Shown here: piece by piece, positions 1 through 11,310 of the stretch | How positions within the stretch are numbered: position 1 is the first letter of the stretch | Layout of the letters: every line of letters begins with the position of its first letter | Position numbers and translations under genes: made by a program | Notes under the pieces: model-generated | The model's input: only the letters and a program-made list of their open reading frames with translations | Told to the model about the DNA's origin: nothing | The model's database searches: none | Assembly: GCF_037975245.1 (NCBI RefSeq) | Contig: NC_092575.1 | Coordinates: 24,601,841 to 24,665,840, forward strand | Source of the DNA: Apostichopus japonicus | Lineage: Eukaryota > Echinodermata > Holothuroidea > Aspidochirotida > Stichopodidae | Length of the DNA: 64,000 nt | Direction of reading: 5' to 3'

Positions 1-2600
1 GTGAAGCCTTAGCTTTCGGAGAATAGCATGTACAATCGTGTCCATACGCATTATTTAGTACAAGTGAGATTTGAATGGGTATTGTCTTTTGGGTTGAAAA
101 GACCATTAAAATGACATTCGAAAGTTATATAGGCCTACCACCAAGTTATTCATGGTCCTACATGTGTGAAAGCCTGGATGAATCGGTTTTAACAGAGCTT
201 ATCGCAAAACTGAAAAGAGATTTTCAAGGACTTATCATAAAGTGTATTATTGTGCTAAATACTGCGCAAGGCCATTCATTTCTGGCGCGACGTTATAACT
301 AAATGTCGTTTTCACTTATTTACACCGCCCAAGCTACATATATGTGCCTATACTCAGAGTAAAATAGCGGAGTCTTGGAGTTAGCCTAGCAAAACAATCT
401 TGCACTCAGCACCACCGTGTTCACTCCTTCTTGATCGTTACCAGTCCTACCTACCACAATTTAAGTCTGCCAAATACTGCTAGAAAGTTTATAAAAAATC
501 CCCCCCCCCCCCAAAAAAAAAAAAAAAAAATCCCGAGTTCTACCTATGAACTTTCGACCTTCTAAAGAGGTATCTGCCAATGAGAAAACTTAAAAGTAGA
601 CAATTAGATAATTGGATGTCTCAAAGAAAGGGGTGGCCATGCATTATTTGATTTGCTTGCATATTTCGAGGGGAATACCGAATACAGCACATTCTTTGAC
701 AGACAAACAGATAGATGAATACAGGGAGATCACATATAACCGCAAGTTCCGCAACCGTTTGTTACGTTTCTTGCGCGTTAACTTTTCAACTGTACTCTTG
801 ATGCAAAATTCGAGTTTTGAGTTCCAGGTTATTATAAGGGCACCTATTATACGACAACTGATTTAAATGAGCCACGGCAGTTGTTGCCCCCGGTAACCAA
901 TAAGGTTAGTACGGCAAGATCCACTGACAGTATATATAGCATGCAACAGATATGCATTCCTTAGTTACAATAGTAAAACAATAACCCATACAGACAAGTT
1001 GAATCCAACATCAATTGAATCAAATTTTCCAATACGGTGACTGTACGTTTGCGTGTTTGCAATTCGAATGACGTCATCAATTTTTCTAAACATTTTCTTA
1101 CAGTCACCGTGGTACCTTGGACTTATGCAATGTCTATAATGGTTATCATAAAAGCCGACATGATGATATTGCATTTTGTTACTGATGTGGTTATCGGTGA
1201 AGTGCAACTTTCCAAGACAAGACTACAATGATATTGTGAGTCATATGCGTGTTTCACTGTATTGCTGTAAACAGATATCACCTTACAAAGATCAGCCAAA
1301 CATAGGGTTACGTAGAACAAAGACGAAAATGGAATACGTTATACGTCTAAAAAAAATATAAGAAAAACGAAAAAGAACAACCGTGTCGTGCAGTAGTTTA
1401 CAAAACCAACGTGCGCATTCACAGTATGCATTGTGAAAGCAACATTGAAGCATGTGGTTGCGTTTGTACCATTTTTTTCAGTTGGCAAACATTAATTGCA
1501 GGAACTTGTGTCTACCCCTCCCCTACCCCCTCCCTACCCCATACCCCCTCCTACCCCATACCCCTCCCCTACTACATACCCCTATCCCGACCCCTCCATA
1601 AGTACCGTACGTGTTTTATGCATGTGTTTTAAGTCTACGGAGAAATCATGGTGTGTGACATTACAGTGGTTCTCATGATGGCGGTATGATTAACACTGGA
1701 GGGGAAGGGAAGGGGGTACCCGGGCGGTGAGCCGACTTTGGGGAAGGGGGGTGAGGGATTAATGTCAATGCTGCTGTTAAATAAAAGTACATAGAAACTG
1801 ATAATGGATTCATTGGTTCAGGCCTCTTTGTATTTCGTTTTGTGACATGCTGTAATAGACGTACCGGAACTGTACAACTTCCTGTAACAAACGAGCTAAT
1901 CTACCACTAATTGAGAGCAGGAAATACATAAATGGAACCGTTTTCCGAATCATATTGATGACCGTGTACTACATAGATTGAGCATGTGCGAGGGGCTTGG
2001 GGGGGGGGGGGGGTATATGCAGGGTTTATGGACCAGGGACGGTAGGCGACGTTTGCACAGCGGTTCCAAACGGTTTGAAACTACGGACTCTGATATCAGT
2101 AAACATCATTTAAAATAACTTATGATCGGCAAAAGAAAGAAAAAATGACAGGAAATCAGCAATTATTACAGTCAAATAAGAGAATCAGAATGTGTTAAAC
2201 AGTCATCACAACCCTTTAAAGGATTTTGAAAAATACCGTAGGCTATATTGACTCCCCCCCCCCCCCCTCCTCAACCGCCACGATCAACAAGGACACTATA
2301 TAAAGCTGAAAGAGGACTTATAGTAAGTATACAGATTGACACCTGAAAATATAAATCACCACAAATGCAGTGATCTTTGCTCCTTGTCTACTGACTAAAG
2401 GACGGTGTTCGGATCACGTATGTAGATATAAGCCACGGATCAGTAGGAACTTTCTTCTTTTGTTGTGAGAACAAACAACAATTAAGGAATGAAGGTTTAT
2501 AGAAGCTTGTTTACGTGATCGAGAAACCGCGATGCGATTCACTGAAGGGTTTCTGTTCTAATGAAGTTTACTTTACAACTCTGCATTTTCCTATCCCTGT
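1..2600. other. Non-genic left edge
   Basis: I see no supported exon here on either strand. The open frames are short and lack splice sites in compatible phase. The lectin gene further right runs on the minus strand toward this region, so its missing 3' exons could lie here. Short candidates near 1,100-1,135 and 2,575-2,590 could not be distinguished from chance. The stretch also holds a poly-C/poly-A junction at about 500-530 and C-rich or G-rich low-complexity runs near 1,510-1,600, 1,700-1,760 and 1,999-2,013. Confidence 0.5.
1510..1600. repeat. C-rich CCCTACC-type low-complexity tract
   Basis: A run of short CCC/TA units such as CCCCTCCCTAC. It creates proline-rich open frames on the plus strand that I regard as artefacts of composition. 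Confidence 0.6.
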
Positions 2601-2611
2601 CCGCATGATTG

Positions 2612-3291
2612 ATAACATTGATAGATTCAAAGCTCATCTATAAGGCACTATCCTCATAATCAATAACATTGATAGATTCAAATGTCATCTTAAGCACTAT
2701 CCCTATGATAAATAACATTGATAGATTCAAGGTTCATCTTAAGCACTATCCTCATGATCAATAACATTGATAGATTCAAATGTTATCTTAAGCACTATCC
2801 CTATGATAAATAACATTGATAGATTCAAGGTTCATCTTAAGCACTATCCTCATGATCAATAACATTGATAGATTCAAATGTTATCTAAAGCACTATCCGC
2901 ATGATCAATAACATTGATAGATAGATTCAAAGGTCATCTAAAGCACTATCCTCATGATCAGTAACATTGATAGATTCAAATGTTATCTAAAGCACTATCC
3001 GCATGATCAATAACATTGATAGATAGATTCAAAGGTCATCTTAAGCACTATCCTCATGATCAGTAACATTGATAGATTCAAATGTTATCTAAAGCACTAT
3101 CCTCATGATCAATAACATTGATAGATTCAAAGGTCATCTAAAGCACTATCCTCATGATCAGTAACAGTGATAGATTCAAAGGTTATCTAAAGCACTATCC
3201 GCATGATCAATACCATTGATAGATAGATTCAAAGGTTATCTAATTCTAAAGCACTATCAGCATGATCAATAACATTGATAGATTCGAATGT
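2612..3291. repeat. 49-bp minisatellite, about 14 copies, starting at a splice donor
   Basis: About 14 tandem units of 49 bp; some carry an extra 4-bp ATAG and are 53 bp, and one near the right end is longer. Each unit has a core like AACATTGATAGATTC followed by CACTATCC. Alternate units resemble each other more than neighbours do (units 2-3 and 4-5, units 7-8 and 9-10), so part of the array grew as dimers. The array fills the start of the intron after the lectin gene's EGF exon. Its right-most unit overlaps the intron's 5' splice site: on the minus strand the intron begins GTAACATTCGAATC, while the units read ATAACATTTGAATC or close variants. Confidence 0.93.
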
Positions 3292-3294
3292 TAC

Positions 3295-3414
3295 CTTTAC
3301 AAATTCCTTCCACTCTATCATAACCTTCTTTGCAGTTGCAGAGGGCATCACCCTGGCTATTAGTACAAAGCTCTGTGACGTCATCGCATGCGTCATTGAG
3401 ACCGCATATTCGAA
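3295..3414 (-). CDS. Lectin exon 5: EGF-like module
   Basis: A 120-nt symmetrical phase 1-1 exon encoding one EGF-like domain with six cysteines (RICGLNDAC at its start, LCNCKEGYD near its end). The acceptor is CTATTTTTAG. The donor GTAACATTCG is the first unit of the adjoining minisatellite. Confidence 0.88.
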
Positions 3415-6400
3415 CTAAAAATAGAGAATATCAGAAATTAAACAAACTCTCTACTTTGAAACGTCTTGCAGATGAAAGAAGATGAGAACATCTCGGGCTG
3501 TACTGTTGCACAGTTTTACCTCTCCCTCCCACCCACCCTCCAAGCGCTCTACCTCAACCCGTCCGCCCTCCCCTCCCCTCCACTCGCCCTCCCCTCGCCC
3601 TCCCCTTCCACTCCACTCCCCCTCCCACAGAATCTTGCCAACGCAAATTGTATAAGCACATATGAAAATGAAGCAGTCAAGTCGCGACGGAGTTAAAAGT
3701 ACCTGCTTGTATCGTATCGCTATGACCCGGAGTAGGATGTGTATTTCCGCAGTTGGAGTTATCAAACGGTTTAATGCGTTTTACATTACTATACTAAATA
3801 ACTGTAATTTTATGCGATGCGAGTTTTTTATTGTTATTTCTATCACGTTATCACCAACACAGGAGTGGGTCACGCACATACGTATATTTGGAATAACCAA
3901 CCAAACCAAACCAAACCAAATCAGGTCCATGGCCTAGTTGGTTAGGGTGGCCGCGTACAAAGCGGGAGGCCCGGGTTCGACTCCCGGTTGAGGCTGGAAG
4001 TTTTATCACTGTTCTTGATTTTCCAACTCATTACGATTTTCAATTATATATATTCATTTGCCTTTGTCGTTTACCTCCATTTCATTAACATAAAGTCTGT
4101 TCAAAGTATCTCTTTCGAGGTCCGGCTTTAGGAATCACAAATGATTTCGAGTTGGTTAGCATCATGTTTGATCTCTAGAGTAAGGCAAAAATATGTCACC
4201 AAAAACAGAACTAGTATTGTTCGATACAGGTGACAAACGCCTACAGTGGAATTACGACCTTTCTTACCGGTTTAGAACCTCTGGACATAAAATCAGCGTC
4301 CATAGCCTAGTGGTTAGGGTGTCCGCGTACAGAGCGGAAGGCCCGGGTTCGAATCCAGGTGGAGGATGGAAGTTTTTTCACTGTTCTTGATTTTGCAACT
4401 CGTTACGATTTGCATTCATATATATTCATTTGCCTTTGTCGTTTACCTCCATTTCATTAACATATATATCATGTAATTATTTACTGAGGATACGATAGTT
4501 CCATGCTTTGCCACTTTAAAGGTGAGACAGAAATAAAAAATATCGTCAATAATCTATGCGAAAGCCTAAACATAAGAATGATGAATTTATTCTCCAGCAA
4601 AACTAAGAAAGTTTCATTGATCTTCCACCAAGAAGGGTCCTTGTAAAATCTCCTTGCCTTCTTATACACTGTCTGAAGGCTTAAACAAGTTTAAAATTAC
4701 GTCATCGAATCACATGTGCTTCGCTTTTCCCCCCTTTATTGATTGAAATGTTTAGCTTCTATATAGTCAAGATTAGTGCAAATGTTGAAGCACGTAACAT
4801 AAAATAATATTGGTATTGGTATCAGTATCAAATCTGTTCTTATTAAAATATGAAAATATGAAAATAACGAAAGTATGAAAATATGAAAAAGACTGAAAAA
4901 AGAGAAAGTTAAAGGTTTGACCTCCTAGTGACATTACACTATGAGTCTACGACATCAAAGAATAAAATGACAGCCTAAAGACACAAATTTCAACTTAAAG
5001 AATACCTCCCATGCATGCTTACAAAACGAGATTATTTCGTAGCTATTTAGGAGTTGTGCATGAATTACAATGATCTCTATGCCAGGTAATCCATATCCAC
5101 GACACAGACATGCGCAGTTGACTCTTGCTTTTTTTTTTTTAAATTAGAACTTACCACAGGAGTGGGACGTTTCCAGATACTTGTAGGTATTGACGCATGG
5201 ATCACCAAAAACCCCGTTAGTCGCTGGCACAGAACAGCTTGTTTGGTTTTCACACCTTTTAGTTACCTCGGGTAGTGAACTTGTTGCTTCACAGTCCGAA
5301 GTTATCTGAGGTAAAGAAGACGTACAACAAAAATAATTTCTTTCAATTAATTCCTTTTTCGTCTTCCGTAATAGATGATATTTTTCCAGCTATATCAGTT
5401 CATTCTCTAACAGATTTTGCGTTATTAGTATCTTTTTTTTTGGGGGGGGGGGGGACGGTGTCAAAGGTCGCGTAAATTGCTCTGTATATGTCTGGTAAAT
5501 CGGACTCCGAAACTAGAATTGAAAATTAAAATTGTGACCCAAATTTGATCCAAAGAAAACTTGAACAGAAAAAAAAAAAACGTTTAGCGAACAAGACTAG
5601 TAAGAAATCCAAAGAAAATCATTATTTAAATGAAAGATAAAGCATTTTAACTCCCATTGAAGCGGATTTAGAAACTTATATCTTTTAGCCGAACCTCTTT
5701 TTCCACCGTTGTATTAAGGAAAATGTCACTGTTTCGCAATTCTTTCTGTAACATTTTAAAGGGTGTGAAGACTCGCGCAAAAGGAAACGTCTAATGCCTG
5801 TAAACATGTCCTATATTCGAATGAGGTGTAACAGAAGTGTTAGACACTACCATCGATCCCAGAAAATACACACATAGCTTGCTACCGTCGGCAATTAGAC
5901 ACTAGTGTACAGTCAGTACATACAGATGCGGTCAATACCCACAGCACAGTGTACAGACAATACAGCGATGGACATCTCAGGTCCAGCTAAAGAGAACAAT
6001 GTATCACGTTTCATTACTGTCTGCATTTTGTAGCGACACGAACAAAACGTCACTTGCAAGCAACAGAAAGTTAACTTTTTCAGATGGCCGCACGCGGTTT
6101 GGGGCGAGTCTTCAATGCCTTTAAGGCCTCGGTAATTATGTCTGAAAAAATGTCATATACCATGCATGGCTAGGTGGCGAAAGGCTTACACTGAACCTTT
6201 AACCATCGGAAATAAAATTTTTAGTGTTTACAGTATCATTACACAACACAACCCATTGGTTTCGAACATTCGAATATAAAGGGTACGTTCGGCCTTTTCC
6301 CAGTTTTATGTCAAGTGTGTTTGTTGAAACGTACCGGTATTATTGTTTCAAATGATAGTAGGGGTGTAGTTATTGAAGAAACCAACCCCACCCCTCCACC

Positions 6401-9400
6401 CCTCTATCGCTAACTCCAACGTTGTTCCCTATGCAGATATTGATATAAATATTGAAAAAGCAACTGATTTAGGATATATGGGCCCCGAGGCGGGTGACCT
6501 CAAAAGAGAGTCCATGGAATATGCTCTACCAAGTGTAAGCTGTCCAACTCCTTGTTGATAGCGATACCGTTTATAGACATCCCTAGCGCTTGGTCCGGAG
6601 CCACAGTTCTTTAAATATGTTGTCAATCACACGCAAGTTCATTCAATACAACCCAGAAAAACAGTATGGGTAAATGATTTCATGAAGCTTGTATGGATAT
6701 CAAAAAGAAAAGCTTTAAAAATAAGACATAGTTTGATATTTAATGAAAAGTCAATTAAGAACCTGGACACGCATATGAAACAAACAACTTGATGCACTCC
6801 CAAGCACAGGCCCAATACACTGTGAGAGCAGGGAGTTGCTATGGAGTCACTCCATAGCAACTCCATTGGAGTGGCCAATGACACTATATACAAAGACATA
6901 CTCATGAATATTCATGAATACATATCTTTCAGCACACAGTTGAGACAATTGTTTCTATACTGTAGTGTCGTGTCCAGCTTCAGATCACTCGTATTGTCAG
7001 TACGAGCAGTATGAATATCATGTTACTATCAGATCAAGGTAAGGAACTGTTTGTACTGTCAATACCAGTGCTTTGAGAGCATGATATTGGTGTACAGTTT
7101 AAAGTTTAGCATTAGGAAATTGTCCCAACTGGTTGCTTTCAGAGCTATGGACTTTCTAAAGTATCTAAGAAAGATATTTACTTCAGACTTTTGGCCAGGA
7201 CAGATCGTACTCGTAGTTCGTCCATATAGTGCTTCATGAATATGTATGACTTTGCCATCATCACATTGTAAATGAAGTGTGTCGCCTTCACATTCTATCG
7301 ATTCAACTGTATAAAAAAACAAGAATAAATGATATATAAATTATATATGTATATATTCTGCATTTAAGTCTGCAAAGGACAATACGGCAGGTCTTTTCTG
7401 TACTATTAAAGATAAGTGTGTAGTTTACTTAAAAGTTAATTCCCCACTAGTAAAGCAAATTCGGACTAGTTAAGAGTAAAATAAGGCTCGTTAAGGAAAG
7501 CTTTAATTTTGATAGTCTCTACAAAGTTTTCGGTAGGTTTTCTGATGCTCCACCTATATAATGTAATACTTATAAACTAACATTCATCTGTACCGAATAC
7601 TACATACGGTATTTAATCCATTGCTTTTAAGAAAATGGAAAAAAAACGGACATCCTGGAAGTGTTTCCCCATTCAGACCAAACCAGGAAGCACTTAATGA
7701 GCATTAGAACAAACATACGAGGATATTCTTCATCGTAAAACCGAGAAAACTCGTACTACCGACTTGTAACAATATTTACATGTCCCTCTATCTGTAGATT
7801 AAGTGGTTTACTTGTATGTTTCGATCTGCCTGCTGTAGCCTCTACGTGGAATAGGATAAACTTGCTACGGTACGCGAGGGGCACAATTTACCTCCCTGGT
7901 CCTTCTTATACACCCCCTACATCTCCCCCCCCCCCCCCCCTCTCCGCGCCCATCTTTTTCAACTTAATTTGTTGTCTTTCACACATTCACACTTCTTGGC
8001 TTTAACGTATATACCCATAGGCGTAGGAGCCTAATTTGATTTGGGGGGGGGGGGGGGCTGTAACGACTTGCCCGAAAAATATAACCAAAATTTTTCAACA
8101 TCTTAATGTGCATATCATATAGGCATTCATCGGTTATTACATCACATGTCACTAACCGACGAATGCCTATATGATATGCACATTAAAATGTTGAACGCGC
8201 ATGGGGCGCGCGGAAAATATTGGTTATATTTTCCGTGTTATTATCCTTCCATATTGGTTATATTTATTGGGAAGTTGTTACAATAACAACGATAATAATA
8301 ATATCAGTTTACCATTTAAAAACAAATTGCAAATTATTATTCTTTCAGTAGGTGCCCGAAAAATTCTCAGCATATTGCCCGAATTTTCACAAAAAAAATC
8401 GGTTGGGGGGCTGCAGCCCCCAGACTCCCCCGCCTCCTACGCCTATGTATCTACCTATTTCTAATTAGTTCTAGGCCATGGTTCCGTTTTCAATATCAGT
8501 CTTGGCAGTAGACTGTTTTGTCGCTTGTTAGAGTCACCATGAAGTATTTGGGAACGCCCATATTTGTCACCAATCAATATGTTAATATTTTGTGAACAGT
8601 TAATTCCAAACAGCCTGTTTAGTAATTTTTTTTCAAATTTTGTGATCTTTCTAGCAAAATAATATAAACATTCGCCCTTTCTTCGCCATAAAGGTCCCTT
8701 TAAGCGGTTCCATTTGAGTGTACATTAACCTCTCATTATGTTACAAATTGCTGACCATACTACCTACACAGGGAAGGTTTCTAACCTATGGAACGCCAAT
8801 AACGCTCGCCATATAATGATGTTTATAAGGACATGTCCATCTTCTACACGAATATGATGCATATTCATGGACAATACGTAGCTTATTTATACAAACATGT
8901 TTCATGTTGTTGCCAATAACAACGGACAGACATTCATTAAATGTATTCTTTTACAAATTTGAATTCAACAGAACATGTGCTATACTGCAAGTAGGCTATA
9001 TACGAAAATGATTAGTTAAATTTGTCTTACCTGGTGGTGTATACACGACACTTTACAACAAAAGTAAATACATACACATCCGCTCATCAAGGCTTAAATA
9101 ATGGACCCATACGCGTACGATATCATATTTAGGAAGCCTTTTGGCGTTCTATACAAACTAGTTCCAGAACCCTATCGTGAATTTGAACCAAACTGATACT
9201 ATACGTCTAAAGACAAACTGTATGTTTGATATTTTCTGTGAGAAGGAACTATAAGTCTTAAGATTCTACATTCTCAGGCTTAAGAAAGGTCGAAAGAAGG
9301 AAGTATAACACTTACCAATTTCTTGACCATTGTACCGTCCAACTGTATGAAGCAAAATAAAAGAGAAGTGATATAAAACACTCGTGAATTATTTCGTCAT

Positions 9401-10482
9401 AAAACAAGCAAAATATGTATTTACTTTGTGTAGAATGACAAGGAAGCAAGAAAAGAAAAGAACAAAAATAATGTCACCTTTGCTCAATTAGTCAGAATTC
9501 GGAAGAGAGAATTATCTGGTTGTTGCGATAGTTGTATTTATATGACAATTATTGGACAAATCGGGGAATAAACGGTGAGATGAACGATGGGATGGGGGTA
9601 GTTGGCGGGGGGGGGGGAGGGGTTGGCTCGTTGGATTCCGATATGACGGTGCAATTGAAGATAGTCGGTACTTAAAAACTTTTAAATTTAGTGATTGCTG
9701 CATTTTTAAGAGAACCTATTTGCCTTTTAAAACAAAGTGGGCAACATCAGTTTAACGTTTAAAGGCATTGAAGACTCGCCCCAAACCGCATGCCGCGCCC
9801 TGACAAGGTTAACTTTCCGTTGCTTGCAAGTGAAGTTTTCTTCTTGTCGCTACAAAATGCAGACAGAAATGAAACGTGATACCTTGTTATCTTTTATCTA
9901 GACCTGAGATGTCCATCGCTGCTATATACACTGTGTTGTGGGTACTGACTGTAGCTGTATGTATTGACTGTACCCAAGTGTCTAATTACCGACTGTAGCA
10001 AGCTATGTGTATTTTCTGGGATCAATGGTGTTGTCTATAACACTTCTGTTACACCTCATTCGAAACCCGGTCAGATAACCGGCATGAGACATTTCTTTGT
10101 GCGCGAATCTTCACACGCTTTAAGCTCTGTTCTAATTCCGAATCATAGAAATCGCGGAATTCTGATATAAAAATAAGAGTCAACAGGATGCATCAATCTA
10201 AGTAGTCCACCATACGCAGAAAGACTCGAAGTGCTCGAGTCCCTAATATACATACTTACATATACACCCGCGCACACACACACACATATAATACATATGT
10301 TTATGGTACATAAGTTTGTGTATCAAATAATCAGTTTTATGGCATAACACAGGCATTCTCCATTCTATATATTGACCATAAAGTTAAAAATTATGCCTAA
10401 CGAAATAGGTTTAATAAAGTTACCACGCACCTGTTACAGCGGTCAACACAAGCCAGCACAGGAACCGCTCTATTTGTTTCAT
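3295..10482 (-). CDS. Secreted SUEL-type (rhamnose-binding-like) lectin with EGF module, 3' incomplete
   Basis: Five exons join in consistent phase: 10482-10431, 9342-9316, 7306-7182, 5305-5155 and 3414-3295. Together they give 158 codons plus one base, open at the 3' end. Residues 1-17 are a hydrophobic signal peptide (MKQIERFLCWLVLTAVT). About residues 28-118 form one complete SUEL/Gal_Lectin domain with eight cysteines and the family motifs YGR, FGDPC and YKYL. Then comes a six-cysteine EGF-like module with the spacing C-x5-C-x6-C-x8-C-x-C-x10-C. Proteins of this family bind L-rhamnose or D-galactose and act outside the cell in egg coats, immunity or venom; sugar specificity cannot be read here. 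The EGF exon ends in phase 1 at a real donor, so more exons must follow, but I could not identify them. A TATA-like stretch lies about 220 bp upstream of the start codon. The domain assignment is firm; the total length and any membrane anchor are unknown. Confidence 0.88.
3500..3640. repeat. C-rich low-complexity tract
   Basis: CCCTCCC-type runs beside the EGF exon, on its upstream-intron side. The proline- and glycine-rich open frames across it are not supported as genes. Confidence 0.55.
3923..4092 (+). mobile_element. tRNA-derived SINE, copy 1
   Basis: The head resembles a tRNA gene, with an A box (TGGCCTAGTTGG) and a B box (GGTTCGACTCC). The body runs from TGGAAGTTTTATCACTG to CCTCCATTTCATTAACAT. 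It is preceded by a short (CCAAA)n run. A second copy with the same head and tail lies about 370 bp downstream, which shows this is a mobile family and not a tRNA gene. It lies in the lectin intron, opposite to the gene. Confidence 0.85.
4296..4466 (+). mobile_element. tRNA-derived SINE, copy 2
   Basis: Same order of A box (TAGCCTAGTGG), B box (GGTTCGAATCC) and tail as the copy at 3,923, with scattered substitutions. Having two close copies defines the element's boundaries. Confidence 0.85.
5155..5305 (-). CDS. Lectin exon 4: C-terminal half of SUEL domain
   Basis: Encodes the segment with CSVPATNGVFGDPC and TYKYLE, the signature of the second half of the SUEL/rhamnose-binding lectin fold, ending at the domain's eighth cysteine. 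The acceptor is TTTACCTCAG and the donor is GTAAGTTC. It ends in phase 1. Confidence 0.94.
5756..6135 (+). mobile_element. MITE-like element A, copy 1
   Basis: About 380 bp with imperfect terminal inverted repeats: TTTAAAGG...GAAGACTCGC at the left and its complement GCGAGTCTTC...CCTTTAAGG at the right. A copy in the opposite orientation lies at 9,756-10,126. It has no coding capacity and sits in the intron between the two lectin-domain exons. Confidence 0.82.
6832..6864. repeat. Perfect 33-nt palindrome
   Basis: GGAGTTGCTATGGAGT and its exact complement are separated by a single C, giving a 16-bp-arm hairpin. It is not part of a recognised transcript terminator. Confidence 0.85.
6937..7133 (+). 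mobile_element. MITE-like element B, copy 1
   Basis: About 200 bp bounded by inverted ends (CAGTTGAGACAATT on the left, AAATTGTCCCAACTGG on the right). It shares internal sequence, including a segment around ACTCGTATTGTCAGTACGA, with the copy at 34,348-34,573. It ends about 50 bp from lectin exon 3. Confidence 0.78.
7182..7306 (-). CDS. Lectin exon 3: N-terminal half of SUEL domain
   Basis: Encodes ESIECEGDTLHLQC followed by the YGRTTSTIC motif of SUEL lectins. The acceptor is TTTTTATACAG and the donor is GTAAATATC. It starts in phase 1 and ends in phase 0. Confidence 0.92.
8016..8447. mobile_element. Foldback/MITE element with nested inverted repeats
   Basis: The outer ends are a perfect 14-bp inverted repeat (CATAGGCGTAGGAG). 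Inside, 8,096-8,140 and 8,148-8,193 form a near-perfect 45-bp-arm hairpin with a loop of about 7 nt, and a further imperfect repeat of the AAATATAACCAA type flanks it. A poly-G run lies near the left end. It has no coding sequence, and it lies in the lectin intron between exons 2 and 3. Confidence 0.85.
9316..9342 (-). CDS. Lectin exon 2: 27-nt microexon
   Basis: Bounded by the acceptor TTCATACAG and the donor GTAAGTG. It starts and ends in phase 1, matching exon 1 and exon 3. It adds nine residues (VGRYNGQEI plus a split valine) between signal peptide and lectin domain. Because it is symmetrical it could be skipped without changing frame. The splice sites are strong, but nothing conserved supports it. 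Confidence 0.6.
9756..10126 (-). mobile_element. MITE-like element A, copy 2 (inverted)
   Basis: Matches the 5,756-6,135 copy over most of its length in reverse orientation, including the AAAATGCAGACAG and GAGATGTCCATCGC segments and both inverted ends. It lies in lectin intron 1. Confidence 0.82.
10431..10482 (-). CDS. Lectin exon 1: start codon and signal peptide
   Basis: The ATG at 10482-10480 follows AGCC, a good initiation context. The exon encodes 17 residues with a hydrophobic core (FLCWLVLTAV) and ends one base into a codon at the donor GTGCGTGG. Phase-1 ends are typical of signal-peptide exons joined to extracellular modules. Confidence 0.8.
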
Positions 10483-10703
10483 GGCTACTGTACGTATACC
10501 AGCAGCAACAACTTCAACCCAACGTTTGTTGGTAAATAAATTTCCGACGTAACTCCTTTAGCATAAATATCCAATTCGTACAAAATGGCCAATCAACATA
10601 ATATAATACAGTGAGATTCCAATGTTCTCTACTTTTGCAGAGTTAGTATATTTTTCTGCATTCTATTTTGTCCACCGGCGCTGAAGTGCTTTCAATTCAA
10701 TAC

Positions 10704-10716
10704 CTATATATATATG
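10704..10716 (-). promoter_or_regulatory. TATA-like box of the lectin gene
   Basis: On the minus strand the stretch reads ATATATATATAGG, about 220 bp upstream of the lectin start codon. A start site about 30 bp downstream would give a leader of roughly 190-200 nt. Simple TA repeats are common here, so this is only a plausible promoter. Confidence 0.4.
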
Positions 10717-11074
10717 TGTTGACTGCAGCCCGCACAGTTAAGTAAATGAGGATTTCACGTGAGCAGTACTTGAACTGTGACGAAAGCAGAGCTCCCAATG
10801 TTAATACATCGTTGTTTTGTACGGTCGCTGATAGGCGTCACTTCCCGTCCAAACTGGCTCTTATCTTAGAAAGTGCTTTGTCAGTTTCCAATAGGCCTAT
10901 ATATAGAGGTCTATGTGTTTTTTTCATGGCTATATCGTTATTGGTCAACTAAATATTGAAAATAATACCTTGAACGTAAAACTTTGTTTGTGTATATAAC
11001 AGTACAGAGAAGAAACAATACGGTGCTTTCAATGTACAACCCATCCAACCTGAAATCATTGTTGCTTGGATATT

Positions 11075-11310
11075 TTAGGGGAGGGAATGGGGATGGGGAT
11101 TGAGGGGGAGGAGGGGAAGAGAGGAGGGAGTGAGGGGAGGTGTGAATGCAGGGTGGAAGGAGGTGAGATGGGAGGGGGAAGAGAAGGGAAGAGGAGAGAA
11201 AAGGGAAGGAAATATGGGAGGAGGAAGGGTATTATAAGGAAGTTAGGGGAGAAGTTTAATGAAGGGGCATAGAACGTTGGAGACGGCAGGGAGTGTGGGG
11301 GGGGGGGGTA
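11075..11310. repeat. Purine-rich GGGAGG/GGGGAA tract
   Basis: About 230 bp of almost only G and A on the plus strand, ending in poly-G. It is low complexity and could form triplex or quadruplex DNA. The long open frames on both strands here arise from composition. Confidence 0.75.

Noticed and set aside
3955-3997. tRNA gene at the first SINE head
   Set aside because: A and B boxes are present, but the same head and non-tRNA tail recur at 4,296 and the cloverleaf is poor, so it is a SINE.
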